From positions 2,390,916 to 2,454,915 of the forward strand of contig OZ038326.1 in assembly GCA_964035795.1 (NCBI GenBank): 64,000 nt of DNA. The letters run 5' to 3'. Positions 49,101-61,804 of the stretch are shown here, piece after piece (the first letter of the stretch is position 1; each line of letters starts with the position of its first letter). The DNA is from Pterobdella sp. o SKG-2022. Taxonomy: Eukaryota > Annelida > Clitellata > Hirudinida > Piscicolidae. The translations under genes were made by a program, and so were the position numbers. The notes beneath the pieces were generated by a model. That model was not told the origin of the DNA and made no database searches. It saw only the letters and a list, made by a program, of their open reading frames with translations.

Positions 49101-52100
49101 ATCAGGTTTCCAATGAAAATATAATTGAATTGAACCAGTACATTCATCACAAGAGTTGCTTTTGGTTCACTAGTTAGATAAAAACTAGCTACAAAACTCA
49201 TTAAATAAATTCACAAAACTACAAAGCGCTATAAGAAGAAAATACTACAATAACTCCCATCAACATGATGGACCTTTGTAGGAGCCTTCAGCAATATGTT
49301 TATTTTAAACACGACAGAATCTTCATATGGTGAGATTTTAGTTTAAAAATTTAAGAATCATTAGGAGTCTATAGTTACAGGGAAAAGCTCAAATCCCTAC
49401 AGATGGGACCAATGAAGCTAAATACTGACTTCGATATCTCTGTTTTTATGTAAATGAGGTGATATAGTTTGAAAATATAACAATGATTATTATATGTTGT
49501 TTATTTGATCGCCCTTGAGAATGGGTATAAGATGAATTAAAAAATCTATAAGGTATATGCTGGAAATTATTATTTCTAAATCAACATTTTAAAAGCGCTT
49601 TTATAAAACTGGTTCAAAAATGATTAAGTTAAGACTGGTATTAAAAATTTCAAAACAAATGATAAAAAAAATAAAATTGGACTATGAGAAGAAATACATA
49701 AGTTAGCATCTGTGAATTTTTAAAAGACTGGCCTTCGTTGAAAAATAAATGAAAGGTATGAACGAAAAGTTTCTCAAACTGTTCACATATAGTGAAAGCT
49801 TTTTGAATAGAATTTTTCAAATTTTAAATTTGAAAAAATAATTAAAACTGCAAAAAAATCAGATTACAAGCAGAACTCACGTTTATAACTCTATTTTGAT
49901 TCTTTCCTGATAATATTTTCAAAATCGTATAGAACTTCATTTTATTAAAACTGAATTAAAACGCTAATAAAGATTTTTTATATAAACTGTTTGAGAAAAA
50001 ATGCTGAAAAATACTGCTTCCACAATACAAATTGCTTATTGATAATTTTATACAGTGTTTTATTCCAATGATTTTTCATTTGTCGATTGAGTCACAATCT
50101 TCCTTATCTGATTCAATCCAACTCGTTCATAATGGCCTTGTCACGTTTAACATCTTTTTCACTTTTAAAATATCTTTTCATGTCATTTAATATTAGTTTT
50201 AAATGGTACGAAAAATGAATTTTATATTATTTGAAAAAAAATTCGTGAATTTTTGCTGCAGAGCTGATGGGGCTGTTATACAAATGGTGGAAAAAATTAA
50301 TTAATAGCAACTATTTTTTGTTGACTCTACAGATTTATAAAGTCAATTGATGTGGATAATTTTTTCCAAGCATCAATATTTACAAAACAAAATCTTCATA
50401 GAATAAAAATTCATTTTATCATAGTCAGAAGTATTTTTATAACCCACAAATAAGGAAGATTTAAAACAAAAACTATAATCATTCTAAAGTTTTCCTACAA
50501 GCACTGGTTTCAAACATTTTCAAAGAAAACATTGGTTGAATGGGGTCTCGTCAGAAATATAAGCAATAAAATAAAAGGCTCTAAATGCTTTAACGCTAAT
50601 CGAAAATAAAGGTCTTTATATACGACTGCAGTCGAAAATCGCTTCAAGAATTAATAAAACAGCTCAAATAAAATTTTCGAATCTGAAATTAATTTTTGAT
50701 TATAACTTCTGAAGTACACAGTTATACCAAAAAAGTTTCTTTTTTACGCGTCGACAAATACCGCAGAAATCCACGTAATTTAACTCTTAAATTATGTGCA
50801 GATCGATGCTAGCCAGATTATTCTTCAAACAAATGAAAAGAACTCAATACAACAAAATGCACTTAGCAAATTAACGCTTAATAAATGGCATTCTCAAACA
50901 ACTTGGAACAAAATAATATTTGAATTGCCTCTGTAAATCTTTTTTTTTTGTCAGTAGAATTAACATCTAAAAGAAGCTTATATAAATAGTTAGCGTATAC
51001 GTTATTTCCTCAAAAACACCCTCACCCCAACACCTCTAGGTCACCTCTAAGCACCTTTGCTGACCTCCTTTGACCCCGTAACCCTGAAAACCTGCTATCA
51101 ATGATGCTGGGAGGCTGATCCTGATTGGCTGAGGGATTTATACCATTTGTTATGCTCACGTCAATGAATTCATTATTGTTTATGGCTCAATACTACCGAG
51201 TGGCTTTTTCACAGTTTGATAAAGAATAAATGGCGAGATTAGATAAGAAGTTCGCTGGACAGATAGGTGTACAGATGAAAGATGGATAGATGGATCAATA
51301 ATATTGCAGGCGTGATACGAGTAACTTATCGAGATAAGACAAAAAATAAAAAGAATAATTAAGTTATAGTCAGATAAAAATTTTTTTGATCTATCGCCTA
51401 AATAAGAAAAAAAAAGCAATAAGTATTAATTGACTTGATGAATGAACGAATGAATAAATGAATGGATGAATTGAAACGTATAAACTGAGTAAACTATTTA
51501 TCAATTGTAACTATGTTAAACTATGCTGATTAAAATTTGAATTTTATTAGTTAAACAAAAAAACCATGAGTTTATATAGTAGGTAAAATGCTGTAAAAAT
51601 ATGTTTTTGAGAAAGTTTCCTATTTTAATAGCTGATTAGTATATTAAACAAAATAAATACATCCAAGTGGATTATTTCCTACTGAGCAAATCGAAATTAA
51701 AAGCAACATATAGCCGAGAGATAAATGGATTGAAACTTCTATAAATGGCCATCTATTTGCAGCCATATGTACCCAAGGTCAGAGTCATTTGAAAATCTTT
51801 TCCCCTGTTTTAAACAATAATTCTTATAAGTAATAATCTTCAAATGTGTTTGAATAAGAGATAAACATGAAGTAATGTAGAAAAAAGCTGGAGAATATTT
51901 TTAAAAGTGCAAAAACGTTTTTAGACTTTATATAAAAGTTTTTTTGCGGTTGAATGGCAGAAATTTAAATATTTTAACAAAACTTACTCTAAATGGGGAA
52001 CTGTCAAATTTAAAGCTTTAGATTTGGTCATTAGTGCCGTATGAAGAGTAATCTTAATACCATACAACGGTGCCGCTATGACATCGTAACACGCTTGGAA

Positions 52101-54809
52101 AAGTACACGTCTTACTCTCAGCTCAAGATGTAGTTTGCATTGTCTTTTTAACGTTACAAAATCAGTTTTTTTTCATGAAAAACCGCCTGAGTTGTTTGTT
52201 TTGTCTTTGGAATTTCATTGAAAGATATAACTTGTCTGTTGTGCCATGAGGCATTTACTGCTGTTTTATGTTGCTTTTTTACCAGGCACTTATGCTTATA
52301 AATGTTCCTCTTTTTAATTGTTTTTCACTTGCAAACATTGATCAGCCCAGTCTGGGTTGGATGTGTGCATATTTTATGCATGTAGATCATCAAGTTGTCT
52401 ACAAAAAGAGTTTTTTTGTTCATAAATAAAAATTTTTTGTTATCCATAAAGAGAAGTACTTTTGTCTCTAATAGAACTTTTGGTTGTGCAATTATTGCAA
52501 TCCTCAAGCGAGAACAAGTTTAAAGGACTTATAAAGGCTTTTGAATTATTTATAAACTATTTGAACCGTTTCAACTGAGCAATTCGTGCATTCATAAAAT
52601 GTTTTCAACGAAAGTGAAACAAAATTTTTTCAAGTATATTTGTGTGGCAGAGAGGATGATAGCATACAGCAGTAAATAAGCTCAAGTCACAGTTGTTCTT
52701 ATGACTTCAAGTGTCGATGAGAATTATTAGAAACTTTTAAGCATTAATGATTGGTTGAATTAATTACAATAAATAAGGCCGTTTTGACGTTTAAATTCAA
52801 ATTTTTTGACCTATTTTGTAAATTTATTCTACTAATCATTTTGAAATTATTAGAGATTAAATAAATTTTTAGACTTCATTTCAATACTTAAAAATAATAT
52901 ACGCTTTTGTCATTAGCCGTCAAATTATCTCATTTCTCAAGAATATATTTATGAATATGGGACATCATAGTTTGAATTATTTAAAAATTGCTCAGATTTT
53001 TTAAGTTTTATCAAGGGCTTGATGGTTGAGTGAAAAAAGTTTAGAGCTGAAAAAGTAAATAGCTCAAAACATGGTGGCTTCTGAAAAAAATCTAATAACT
53101 CAATCAATATAATAATCCACGTGCACTGCTATTACAAAAGCATTTAAAAATAGATTGCACGCCACAAAAACTCTAATTTTTTCATCAATGTGACAGCTCA
53201 GACAGATTTGATGTAATGGAATTTAATAAGCTTGCCATTAGAGAAAATTCAATAAATTTTTTACTCGATCCAGACAAAATGTAAAAGTGAAACGAGCGTT
53301 GTAAAATATGATTTTAAAAACTATTTTGGTACTTTTAGTTTACTTTAATTAACAACCCGTCTACATCAATCATTATTTGGATCATTGAATTAAAATAATG
53401 AATCATTAATTATGTTTCGCATATTTTATGCATTGAAGTTTGATGATGTTGAAACAGATTTGCTCATCAAACTTGTAAAAATAATTTTTTTTGTAAAAAA
53501 AAACTTTTGAACTTTCAAAATTTAAATTAAACACATTTATTAGCTGAAAAATAAGCGACTCGCAAGTAGAATTCACATATCAAGTGAAGTATGAAAACTT
53601 CAACTTTGAAAGTTTATGATGTTATTTTTTTTAAAGGAAACTCATGACAAGAAATCTCCAGAAAGCAAATATCTTTTTTTGAAACCTTACAAAACGTCTT
53701 CCCCAAAATCCCCCTTCTTATCACCAACCTCACTAGCTTCCACCTCACTTGTCAGCTCAAATTTTGTTTCATCAACAAATATGTTAACTGATTTCTCCCA
53801 AAACACATCCTGTTGCGTAATTTCATCCATTAGTTCTTCATTTATTTCCAGCTATCCTCTTGCAACTCCTATTATCGATCACACTCCATCTCAGCCTATT
53901 ATGCATCCTCTAACAACAAGCAACATGAAGCTCGTTCAGAAAAATTCTTTTCACAACCCTACTAATAACATTGTTTTTGACGTTTCTGCATCTAATATCC
54001 AGTTCTCCACCAAGACATTACCTCTCAAAAAAACAACAAAAAACTCTCAAAATCTCTCTACATCAGCTTTTTTTAATTTGAAAAAACAGGAGCAATGCTT
54101 AACTGCCAAGCTGATCTCGTCTTCTCAGACTCATATCGCATCAGAGGCTCCCAACAACAGATATCTACCTCCCCCTCCTCCTCCACCTCGTGGGAACCAC
54201 TGGATACACCAAGAAACTCAACTACAGCAAGATAAACAGCTGAAAGACCCCAAAAATTCAACCGTCCTTCGAGCAGAAAACATTCAACACAAAGTGACGT
54301 TTCAAAATGTGTCCCATGTATTTTCTGATAAAACAACAGAAAACAAAAAAATTTTATCACCAAACCAACAACATCAAAACCAAAAATTCAAGAACCAAGA
54401 AAAACAAACAAAAAACCAGCATTCTAGTAATTTACAAGCTGCTCACGCGCATTTTTCCATGTCAAAACCCCGTCAAAACATACCTTATTCAATGAACGCG
54501 TTTGAAAGAGAGTGCCCGCAAAATTTCAGCCACAATAAGCAAAATTCCCAACAAAACAACAAAATTCACAGCTCAAAACTGCAAAAAATGCAACAAAAAG
54601 TTCATTACTATCCAATTACAACCATCATCCCCATCGCAACCAGCTCGGAGGAAGAAAAGTTACAGCCGTGGAGAATACAAAACTGCAATTTACAACAGGA
54701 AACAAAACAGTCGAAAATATCACCTCTCAGCCCTCCTCAAACCACAAACGCAGACCTGAAATCTCAAAGCAGGATCCATAATTGTCGTGCTTTTTTTGAA
54801 GTCGGGTAG
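39641..54809 (+). CDS. Protocadherin, four exons, seven cadherin repeats
   Basis: Protocadherins are calcium-dependent adhesion proteins of the plasma membrane. Exons 39641-43137, 43387-43525, 43846-45054 and 53637-54809 join in phase (2, 0, 0) to give 2005 residues. Order: signal peptide (SLLLMVFLMSLFSC), seven cadherin repeats, a membrane span at about 1434-1461 (MLLLLAAVGSVCVVCFCLFV), then a cytoplasmic tail of more than 500 residues. Repeats 1-6 end in DINDN, DSNDN, DENDN, DVNDC, DTNDQ and DLNDN; LDRE, FDRE, IDRE and MDRE motifs and CQDLGTPP are typical of the family. Seven repeats and one span match the delta/non-clustered type. Oddities are long insertions in repeats 4, 6 and 7. An 8.6-kb intron separates most of the tail. 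The start ATG is followed at once by a good signal peptide. I cannot assign a vertebrate orthologue. Confidence 0.92.
43387..43525 (+). CDS. Protocadherin exon 2: end of EC6
   Basis: Bounded by TTTTTATAG and CCT/GTGAGT, it reads MDREEQAEISFVVWVYD, GDTATVTVSIQD, LNDNPPDIIFP. This supplies the DRE, the last strands and the DxNDNPP linker of EC6. Phase 2 in and phase 0 out match both neighbours. It is too short to stand out as an open frame by itself. Confidence 0.92.
43846..45054 (+). CDS. Protocadherin exon 3: EC7, membrane span, start of tail
   Basis: The start is set at the AG at 43844-43845 because it keeps phase 0 and adds KSESQVATTNIPS ahead of LSLQNDFSWCLEQ; the next AG would give an immediate stop. 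EC7 shows AHDPDSGMNAKLSYHF and FFLNSSTGIITVFESL, with about 70 extra residues between them. The membrane segment ends in a VVLRKKESERKNRK stop-transfer. The tail portion is acidic, then Q/S-rich, ending at CTTCAA/GTAAGC, a strong donor. Reading past it gives a stop at 45097-45099. Confidence 0.9.
46290..46385 (-). repeat. tRNA-like relic
   Basis: On the minus strand the segment reads TAGAGTTGTAATC, then GGGTTCGATTCC with a partly complementary T-stem (CAAGG/CCTTG). The B box is intact and the order resembles the second half of a tRNA, perhaps of threonine type, but the 5' half and acceptor stem are missing. Its downstream sequence does not match the SINE tail at 1730, 8113 and 19791, so it is either a different element or a decayed tRNA copy. 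Confidence 0.45.
51008..51165. promoter_or_regulatory. GC-rich island with clustered regulatory-type motifs
   Basis: A sharp compositional change inside the protocadherin intron. It contains CACCC/CACCCC boxes (51017-51028), AGGTCA (51038-51043), a DR4 nuclear-receptor-type pair on the minus strand (GGGTCA, 4 nt, AGGTCA; 51061-51076), an inverted CCAAT box (GATTGGCT, 51123-51130), a TTTATA run (51137-51142) and TCACGTCA, a CRE/ATF-like site (51156-51163). No open frame of note. An intronic enhancer or internal promoter is the inference. Confidence 0.35.
51425..51480. repeat. Degenerate ATGA tetranucleotide tract
   Basis: GATGAATGAACGAATGAATA and following blocks keep 4-nt periodicity for about 50 nt; GATGGATAGATGGATC at 51280-51295 is a related fragment. 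It is the reverse-complement type of the tract at 23370. Confidence 0.7.
53637..54809 (+). CDS. Protocadherin exon 4: cytoplasmic tail
   Basis: The acceptor TTTTTTTTAAAG at 53636 keeps phase 0 and starts ETHDKKSPESKYLFL. The tail is rich in S, T, Q and N, with a run of eight prolines (PPPPPPPP, near 54170-54188) followed by RGNHW, the kind of motif bound by SH3, EVH1 or profilin partners. The frame ends CRAFFEVG with TAG at 54807-54809. GG/GTAGGT at 54805 could instead splice to 55134, giving a C-terminus ending EVGV. Low-complexity K/Q content rises toward the end. Confidence 0.85.
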   Translation, partial: ETHDKKSPESKYLFLKPYKTSSPKSPFLSPTSLASTSLVSSNFVSSTNMLTDFSQNTSCCVISSISSSFISSYPLATPIIDHTPSQPIMHPLTTSNMKLVQKNSFHNPTNNIVFDVSASNIQFSTKTLPLKKTTKNSQNLSTSAFFNLKKQEQCLTAKLISSSQTHIASEAPNNRYLPPPPPPPRGNHWIHQETQLQQDKQLKDPKNSTVLRAENIQHKVTFQNVSHVFSDKTTENKKILSPNQQHQNQKFKNQEKQTKNQHSSNLQAAHAHFSMSKPRQNIPYSMNAFERECPQNFSHNKQNSQQNNKIHSSKLQKMQQKVHYYPITTIIPIATSSEEEKLQPWRIQNCNLQQETKQSKISPLSPPQTTNADLKSQSRIHNCRAFFEVG

Positions 54810-55544
54810 GTGGTTTTTAAATCATTTAAGTTCAAAAGTATGATTGTTTTTGAATGTTTGGATTGAAAAAATATTTTTTTCATTAATTAGATTACATTAC
54901 ATGTTTCCGTATTAATTTGCTTCTTTTTAGCATTGTTTATGAATAATTTACATTTAAACTCAACAAACTAAGGCTAATTCGATGCCGCTATAAAAACTCA
55001 GACACAACAAAAAGCTCCAAAACTTTCTATAATGAATATCGAATTTTAAAAGATCTAAATTTATTTTCATTTTCAATTCGAATTTTCATTAAGTCTGAAT
55101 ATAATCAATATCTCATCTTAAACATTATTTCAGGGTTTGACAAACGGCCAGGATTAAAGCATCAAGAAAGGACTCTAAAACATACAATTTCTCTCTACTA
55201 ATTTGTTCAAATTCGTTCTGACATTTGATTGTGTGAATTTTTTCAAAAGAATTATATTTTATAATTTGATAACGGCAACTAAACTTGTTAAATCTTGAAA
55301 CAAACGTAGTATTCTAGTGTGAACTTATGCCTATTTGAAATGATTATTTTCTAAGTGATTTTGTTTCTTACCTTTATAAAACAAAATGAACTTGTAGCCA
55401 ATATATCGTGAATCTCGAGCCACATGGAAGTTCTTTGGATTTATTTATATAACTTAATTAGTTTTGAGCTAACTTTTATACATTTGCAAATGTTGTAAGA
55501 CGAAACTATCGTACTTGGGTGCTCAAGTATGAGTTTGGAATAAA
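54810..55544 (+). promoter_or_regulatory. Protocadherin 3' UTR with poly(A) signal at 55539
   Basis: AATAAA at 55539-55544 is the first clear signal found downstream. ATTATTTCAG at 55124-55133 is a good 3' splice site, so part of the UTR may be removed by splicing from 54805. Confidence 0.45.
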
Positions 55545-58500
55545 GTTTGAAGAATTTAACTAGAGTTTTTAAAAAAAGAAACAAATCAAGGCACAAGGCT
55601 ACATAGGTCTATTCAAGGAAATTTCTCTGTTTTTTTGAAGATATTTCCAATATTAAACATCATCTTCATTAAATTTATCTAAAAATTGTTTCAATGTGTC
55701 TAAAATTCAATTTAAGTCGGAGTTTGAGGAGGGAGATTATATACGAAAAAAATTTTTAAAAGTACACCTAAATTTAATAAAATGCATAACGAAGAATTAT
55801 AGTATATAATATTATATTATAAAACTTGAGATTAGATTTTAATATTAATATGGATTTAATTTTTCCAAGAACCCTTTGTGCATACATCACAATTTAAAAT
55901 GATGTTTCCGCATAAATTCAAATTTCTTCACGCAATTTCAAGTTTAATGACATTAATAAATTTATTCAAAAATTTTCAAAACAGTTTTTCTGGTTCTTAA
56001 ATTTAGTATATAATTCATATTCCCCTTCACTCCCACTGGGCATCGTGAGTGGTAGTCAACTTGAATCTCTTTTTTATGGCTGACACGTTTTTTAATGATG
56101 AGAATATTTATTCGTATCGCATAAAATTTCGACGAGACAAACAATTGTCCTGGAATCTTACATTTTAGAGAGTATAAAAATAATTTTATTTTTCCATTCA
56201 AATATCTTCAGACAAAATTTACGAGGCACAAGCCGGAAAGAAATCACGTACATAAATTGAATTTTCTGATTCAAATAGAGAATTTTAATATAATTACAAG
56301 AAACAATAAGCAGAAAGAGAAATAATGTGAGGCGACCACGCTTATATTACTATGGAAGGGATACATAGAAGGTTTAAGATAGGACAAATATTGAATCACA
56401 TCAACTTTGATGCTTCAGTCATTCAAAGTTTTGATAAACAGCGATGCATTTGAATTAGTGTGATTTGATATCAAGATATGGAGGCAAGATAAAATTTAGT
56501 TCATTAAAATTTAAAAAATACTAAAACTGTTTCTAGTCGAAGTTTTTTTTTTTAAATTCAATAAATTTCAAAACAAATCATTTTTGTTTTTGAATTAGAA
56601 AATATTAAATAATTAACACAAAAAACAGCTGATTTGTGAATACGCTGTTACTTTTAGTTTAAAAATGGTGGAAAAGTATTTGCTTTTAATTATTTTAATC
56701 TTTCGGGGTTTTTTTAGTGTCGTCTGCAAAGCTCTTTTCGGTTATAAAACATTCTTTATATTGTTTATCTGTTTTAACTTTATGATGAGCTTTATATTAT
56801 TCATTATGAATGAAATCTACAGAAGTATACGTCGAGTTTCAGTGGAAATACTGAAGTTGGAGCGCTTACCAAATGTTAATATTTTTCTTGTTACCATCTA
56901 CAAACGCTTCAGAAAAATCTTATGCATTTTTTAAAATAATATTTTCCAACAAAAAAGCATCAGGTGTAAAGAATTTCTTAATAAATTTTGTAGAATCAAA
57001 ATTTTCCGATAAGTTTAGCCTCATCATGAAACATTAGCAAAAAATTAAATTGTAATTATGCTATTGTAACAACTTCAAACGCTAAACTCCACAAGTTTTC
57101 ATTTTGAATATTATTTGATAATATGAAAAGTTTAATGGGCTTCTTGAGACTGCCCAAATGAAATGTATGACTCAGTTAAAATGAAAGTTTCCATAAAGCA
57201 AAAGTGATAACTGGGCCATCTTAGAAATTATTTATATGCTTTAATTAAGACAGACAATAAACAAACGATATTTTTTTCTTGTTTTATAATTTCAACAATT
57301 TTACTCAATAAAAATTTAAAAAATTTTTTGTTCTTTACGACTCCTTGAATCAAATTTTTTCTTAAAGACCATCTTTTGAAGCTTTTTCAAAATGTGAATC
57401 AAACACTCCATATCAAGCTGTAGGTGCTGAAATACATATTAAACTTGAGAGTGAATAATTCACGGAAACGCTACCAAATTGCGACTGTGTGGTTATCAAG
57501 CATTAGAATTGTATGTAAGCGCAGTGCCAAGCCAGTTTAATTACCATTCTACACACATCATAGTGAACAGCCACTTTTGGTAAGTACCTTTCTCTTTGTA
57601 AATACATATACGACTCTAATTTGAAGCCCACAATCAATCAAACTAACTTTTGGATAATATAATCATTACTTATAGACACTTTTTGCCAAACGAGAATTTT
57701 TTGCATTATGTTTTAGGCTTTTATAATGAAAATTTATTTTGGTTCCTGGAATCATAGTTGAGCTACTTTGATAAATAATTTTTCTTGTTCAAAAATCAAT
57801 GGTATTGAAAGGTTGCTAGTTAAACTACAATGAGTAATTTAGTGTGATTCTGACTCTATTTATTAAAAAGTTAAATTCTCTTTCAAAAATCTCTTTTCTG
57901 TTAACTGCCATAAAATTTACATCTTTCACGACGCTACTCAAAATAGACAGGTGTTTAAGATTAATTGCCTTCGCCTTGGATCTCTCTTTGATGTTTCGTA
58001 TGCATGCAATGAAAAGTCTGATGTGTAAAATGCTAAATATTGTGGGTTCTTTTGTGAGACAATGGCGGTTAAGATAATGTATGTTTATTTAATAATTAGC
58101 TTTGTTTTGGTTTTCATTAGTTCTTGTAACAATAGTGTAAATGAAAAAACCCTGTTTGAAAATTTTCATTAAGATGGGATGAACGTACATTATCAAGCAC
58201 GTTGAACATTAGCATATGTTTTTATAGAAAATAGCAAAAATTCTCATAGAAAAAAGACCCTTCAGTCAAGTGCTCATTAAGCTGTAATTAGGAATAACCA
58301 GATAGCCTGCCAAGAAGACTGTGATGATATTGTGTATAGATTTAAAAAAACTTTGAATGAATAGATTGGAAAAGTGTTTTCAAACAATAGTCTGCTATTT
58401 TTAATATATTATCTCGTTGGTATTTTTATAATTTGCTGACTCCACATTTGACCCCGCTGCTCGTTAAATATCCAATTAACATACGTGAACTTTTATATTT

Positions 58501-59300
58501 TTTCAAAAAAATTTGGGTTTTATTTTTGAGTTTTTTATATTGAAAATGCTGTAAATTCAGCTGGAAGGTTTTCGACTCTACAATTAACGAGTAATATGGT
58601 AAGGCGAATTCACGCAGTAACTAAGAGAATCTTTGATTATTTTTAGTTCTTGTTTTATGAGTTAAGTAATAATTCTTAATTAAAATCGTCTTATCTGTTT
58701 GAATATTCTTACAAAAGTTTTTTAGAAGTTTGAAGTTTGTTTAAAGTCTCTACATTATGAGGACACACATCAAAAAAACACCGGGCTTTAAAACTTTTAA
58801 ATTTAGATTTATTTTTTTCAAATGATGAAAAAACAAATTTATAAACTATTATTTCCATGAAGTTACAGGTCAAAAAGGATTTCAAGTATTCACCGATGCT
58901 TTTGTAAAAAAACTTCTACATTTCCAGTCTGCTACCTGAAACCTGAATTGGCGTAAAACACAGAAATTTAGTTATCACTTCAAACCAATAGTCGTTCCAA
59001 AATTTATAGCTAAAATTGACAATCAAAAACCAACGGATTTCTTTAAATGTTTTTCTAAATGTATTATTCAAAGTATCGTTAAAACTGTTTTATGTGATGA
59101 AAATTTTATTGGGCGGTATTTCTTCCTCATAGAACTGTGGTTTCATTGATTCATATATCAAAATAAAAGTCCCAAAGTAAAATAATTTTAAAACCTTTAC
59201 GTTTGGCCAGTCTTTTATGGCACATAAAACCAGAATCAATTCTTGATCGCATCATTTTGACCGTCGTCACTTCAAAATCCATTTGGCTTTGAAGAATTTA
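55545..59300. other. Gene-poor A+T-rich sequence
   Basis: Nothing can be called a gene with confidence. An 89-codon frame at 56665-56934 begins in good context (AAAAATGG) but is mostly hydrophobic (YLLLIILIF), which is common by chance in T-rich DNA. A strong 5' splice site (TTTTG/GTAAGT) lies at 57579, and a 31-codon frame with signal-peptide character (MYVYLIISFVLVFISSC) at 58077-58172; they might be parts of one small plus-strand gene. Confidence 0.35.
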
Positions 59301-59676
59301 ATAAGAATGAAGTTTTAAGGATGGAGATATTAATATTATAATAGAATGAAGAGATGCTATAAATAAATTCAATAAATTTAATATAATAATGCCAATAAAA
59401 TTAATAGTGATTTTAAAATAAATTTTTAAAAATAATATTAATAAAAAACAATAGTATAGAAAAATGGCAATAAAGAATATTAAAAATGAAAATAATATGA
59501 AATAAATAATAACAAATAAAAGACATAAATAAATGACAAAATCATAAGAAAAAAATAAAAACAAATGGATTAACAAATGGCAACATTAGTTATAATACTG
59601 ATGATAAAAAGATACTTTATTTCCATTGTGCCCTCAGTTCTAACATTCTTCTGGCATAGTCTCCATGTGATGTTGA

Positions 59677-60310
<634 letters not shown>

Positions 60311-61804
60311 GTAGTGTTGTGGCAGCAGTTGTATTATTATTTTCGCTGTGTAATTATGGAACATCGCTCAAACGGCTTTTGAAGCATTGTACATACACGG
60401 TATAAACCCCTGAAAAAATTGTATTTTTAAAAGCTTCTGGTTACTTTGGAGCCTAGAAGCAGATTTATGTTTTTGTTTCAATAGATTTTTATGAATATTA
60501 TTAGTGTTTAAATGCGTTTGATTCATTTTGTATGCCTTCTAGTTTTAATTCAATGCTTTTTAATGGTTTCAAAATTTTAATTTCTCATCAAAAAGTTATA
60601 GCATTAATCTAAGGAATATATTAAAAGTTTCTTCGAACTTCAAAAATTGATTTCCTCCATTTTATCATACCAACATTTTTTATAAAACATGCTCTTTCTA
60701 GTTCTTCTATTATTTTTCAAATATTTTTTTTCTACCTTATTCCATTCACTTTTTTTTATATTTCTACCTTATTTTGCACACGCCTTTTTATTTATGACCA
60801 TATTGTGATCACACATAATAAACTAATATAGAAGCCATCAGATAACTCAAAATCGTTGTCATTTATTTTGTCACGATGTCTGTGCAGAACTCAGTGAAAA
60901 ATCTTTAGTTATTATTACTTATGAGAAGAATTTTGAATCAAATTAATATATTTAAAAAACATGGGTTGTATGGGTTTTACTCAAGCGCTAACTTATCAAT
61001 CTCAATTTCGTAAACAACTCTTTAAATTGTCAACGTAATAATGATCGTTCTATATAAAATAACTGCTTTTATGAAGTGCTAAACCCGGAATAATAGCATT
61101 CATCTGAAGTCAGTAATTTGGTCTAACGTGAAGATCATAGTGAACATCAATTCAAAAGGACTAGAAGTTTAAGTTGTATTCACTACATACAAAGCTTATC
61201 GTTTAAGTCAAAAATTATCGAGTACATGATAAGCTTAAAATTGTAATGTAAGGTTTTGCACTTTGGAAACAGAATTTTTGGTGTTCAGTAAAGTTTATAT
61301 TTATCACCGGCTTGCAGTGCACGTTACATTGAAATATAATTACACACTGTACGAGTTTTTGCTAAGAAATCAATTTAAAAGTTATGCTCTTACATAGTAA
61401 ATGCTTGATAAAAATATCAGATGAATTCAAAAAATAAATAATTAAAAACCAAGTGTTATTACTATATATTATTATTTATTTTTATCATTATTATATCGAT
61501 AATTGCAGCTGAAGGTCTGCTGAGACATTTGAAGAGAATCTCGTACACGTGTTTATAAACAGATCTCCATTCCCACGGGTATAATGGCTTTCACTTTTAC
61601 GGTTATTATTTATGAAAGGTTGATATGCATAAAAACTTTTAAAAAAGTCTAGTTGAAAGTTTAATTCTCTCCCAAGCAATCAAATCTCATTCGAAAATTC
61701 TGGAAGTGACCTATTAAAGAAAGAATTAATATTTAAAAGTGAATTCAGCATAATAAATAATAAAAATAAATTTTTCCTATTAATGCTATATTTATAAAAC
61801 ACTA

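Larger units (their letters stand above)
45055..53636. other. Large protocadherin intron, 8.6 kb
   Basis: No open frame with coding character on either strand. It holds a minus-strand tRNA-like relic (46290-46385), a GC-rich island with regulatory-type motifs (51008-51165) and a degenerate tetranucleotide tract (51425-51480), all listed separately. Additional small in-phase exons cannot be excluded by eye. Confidence 0.6.
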
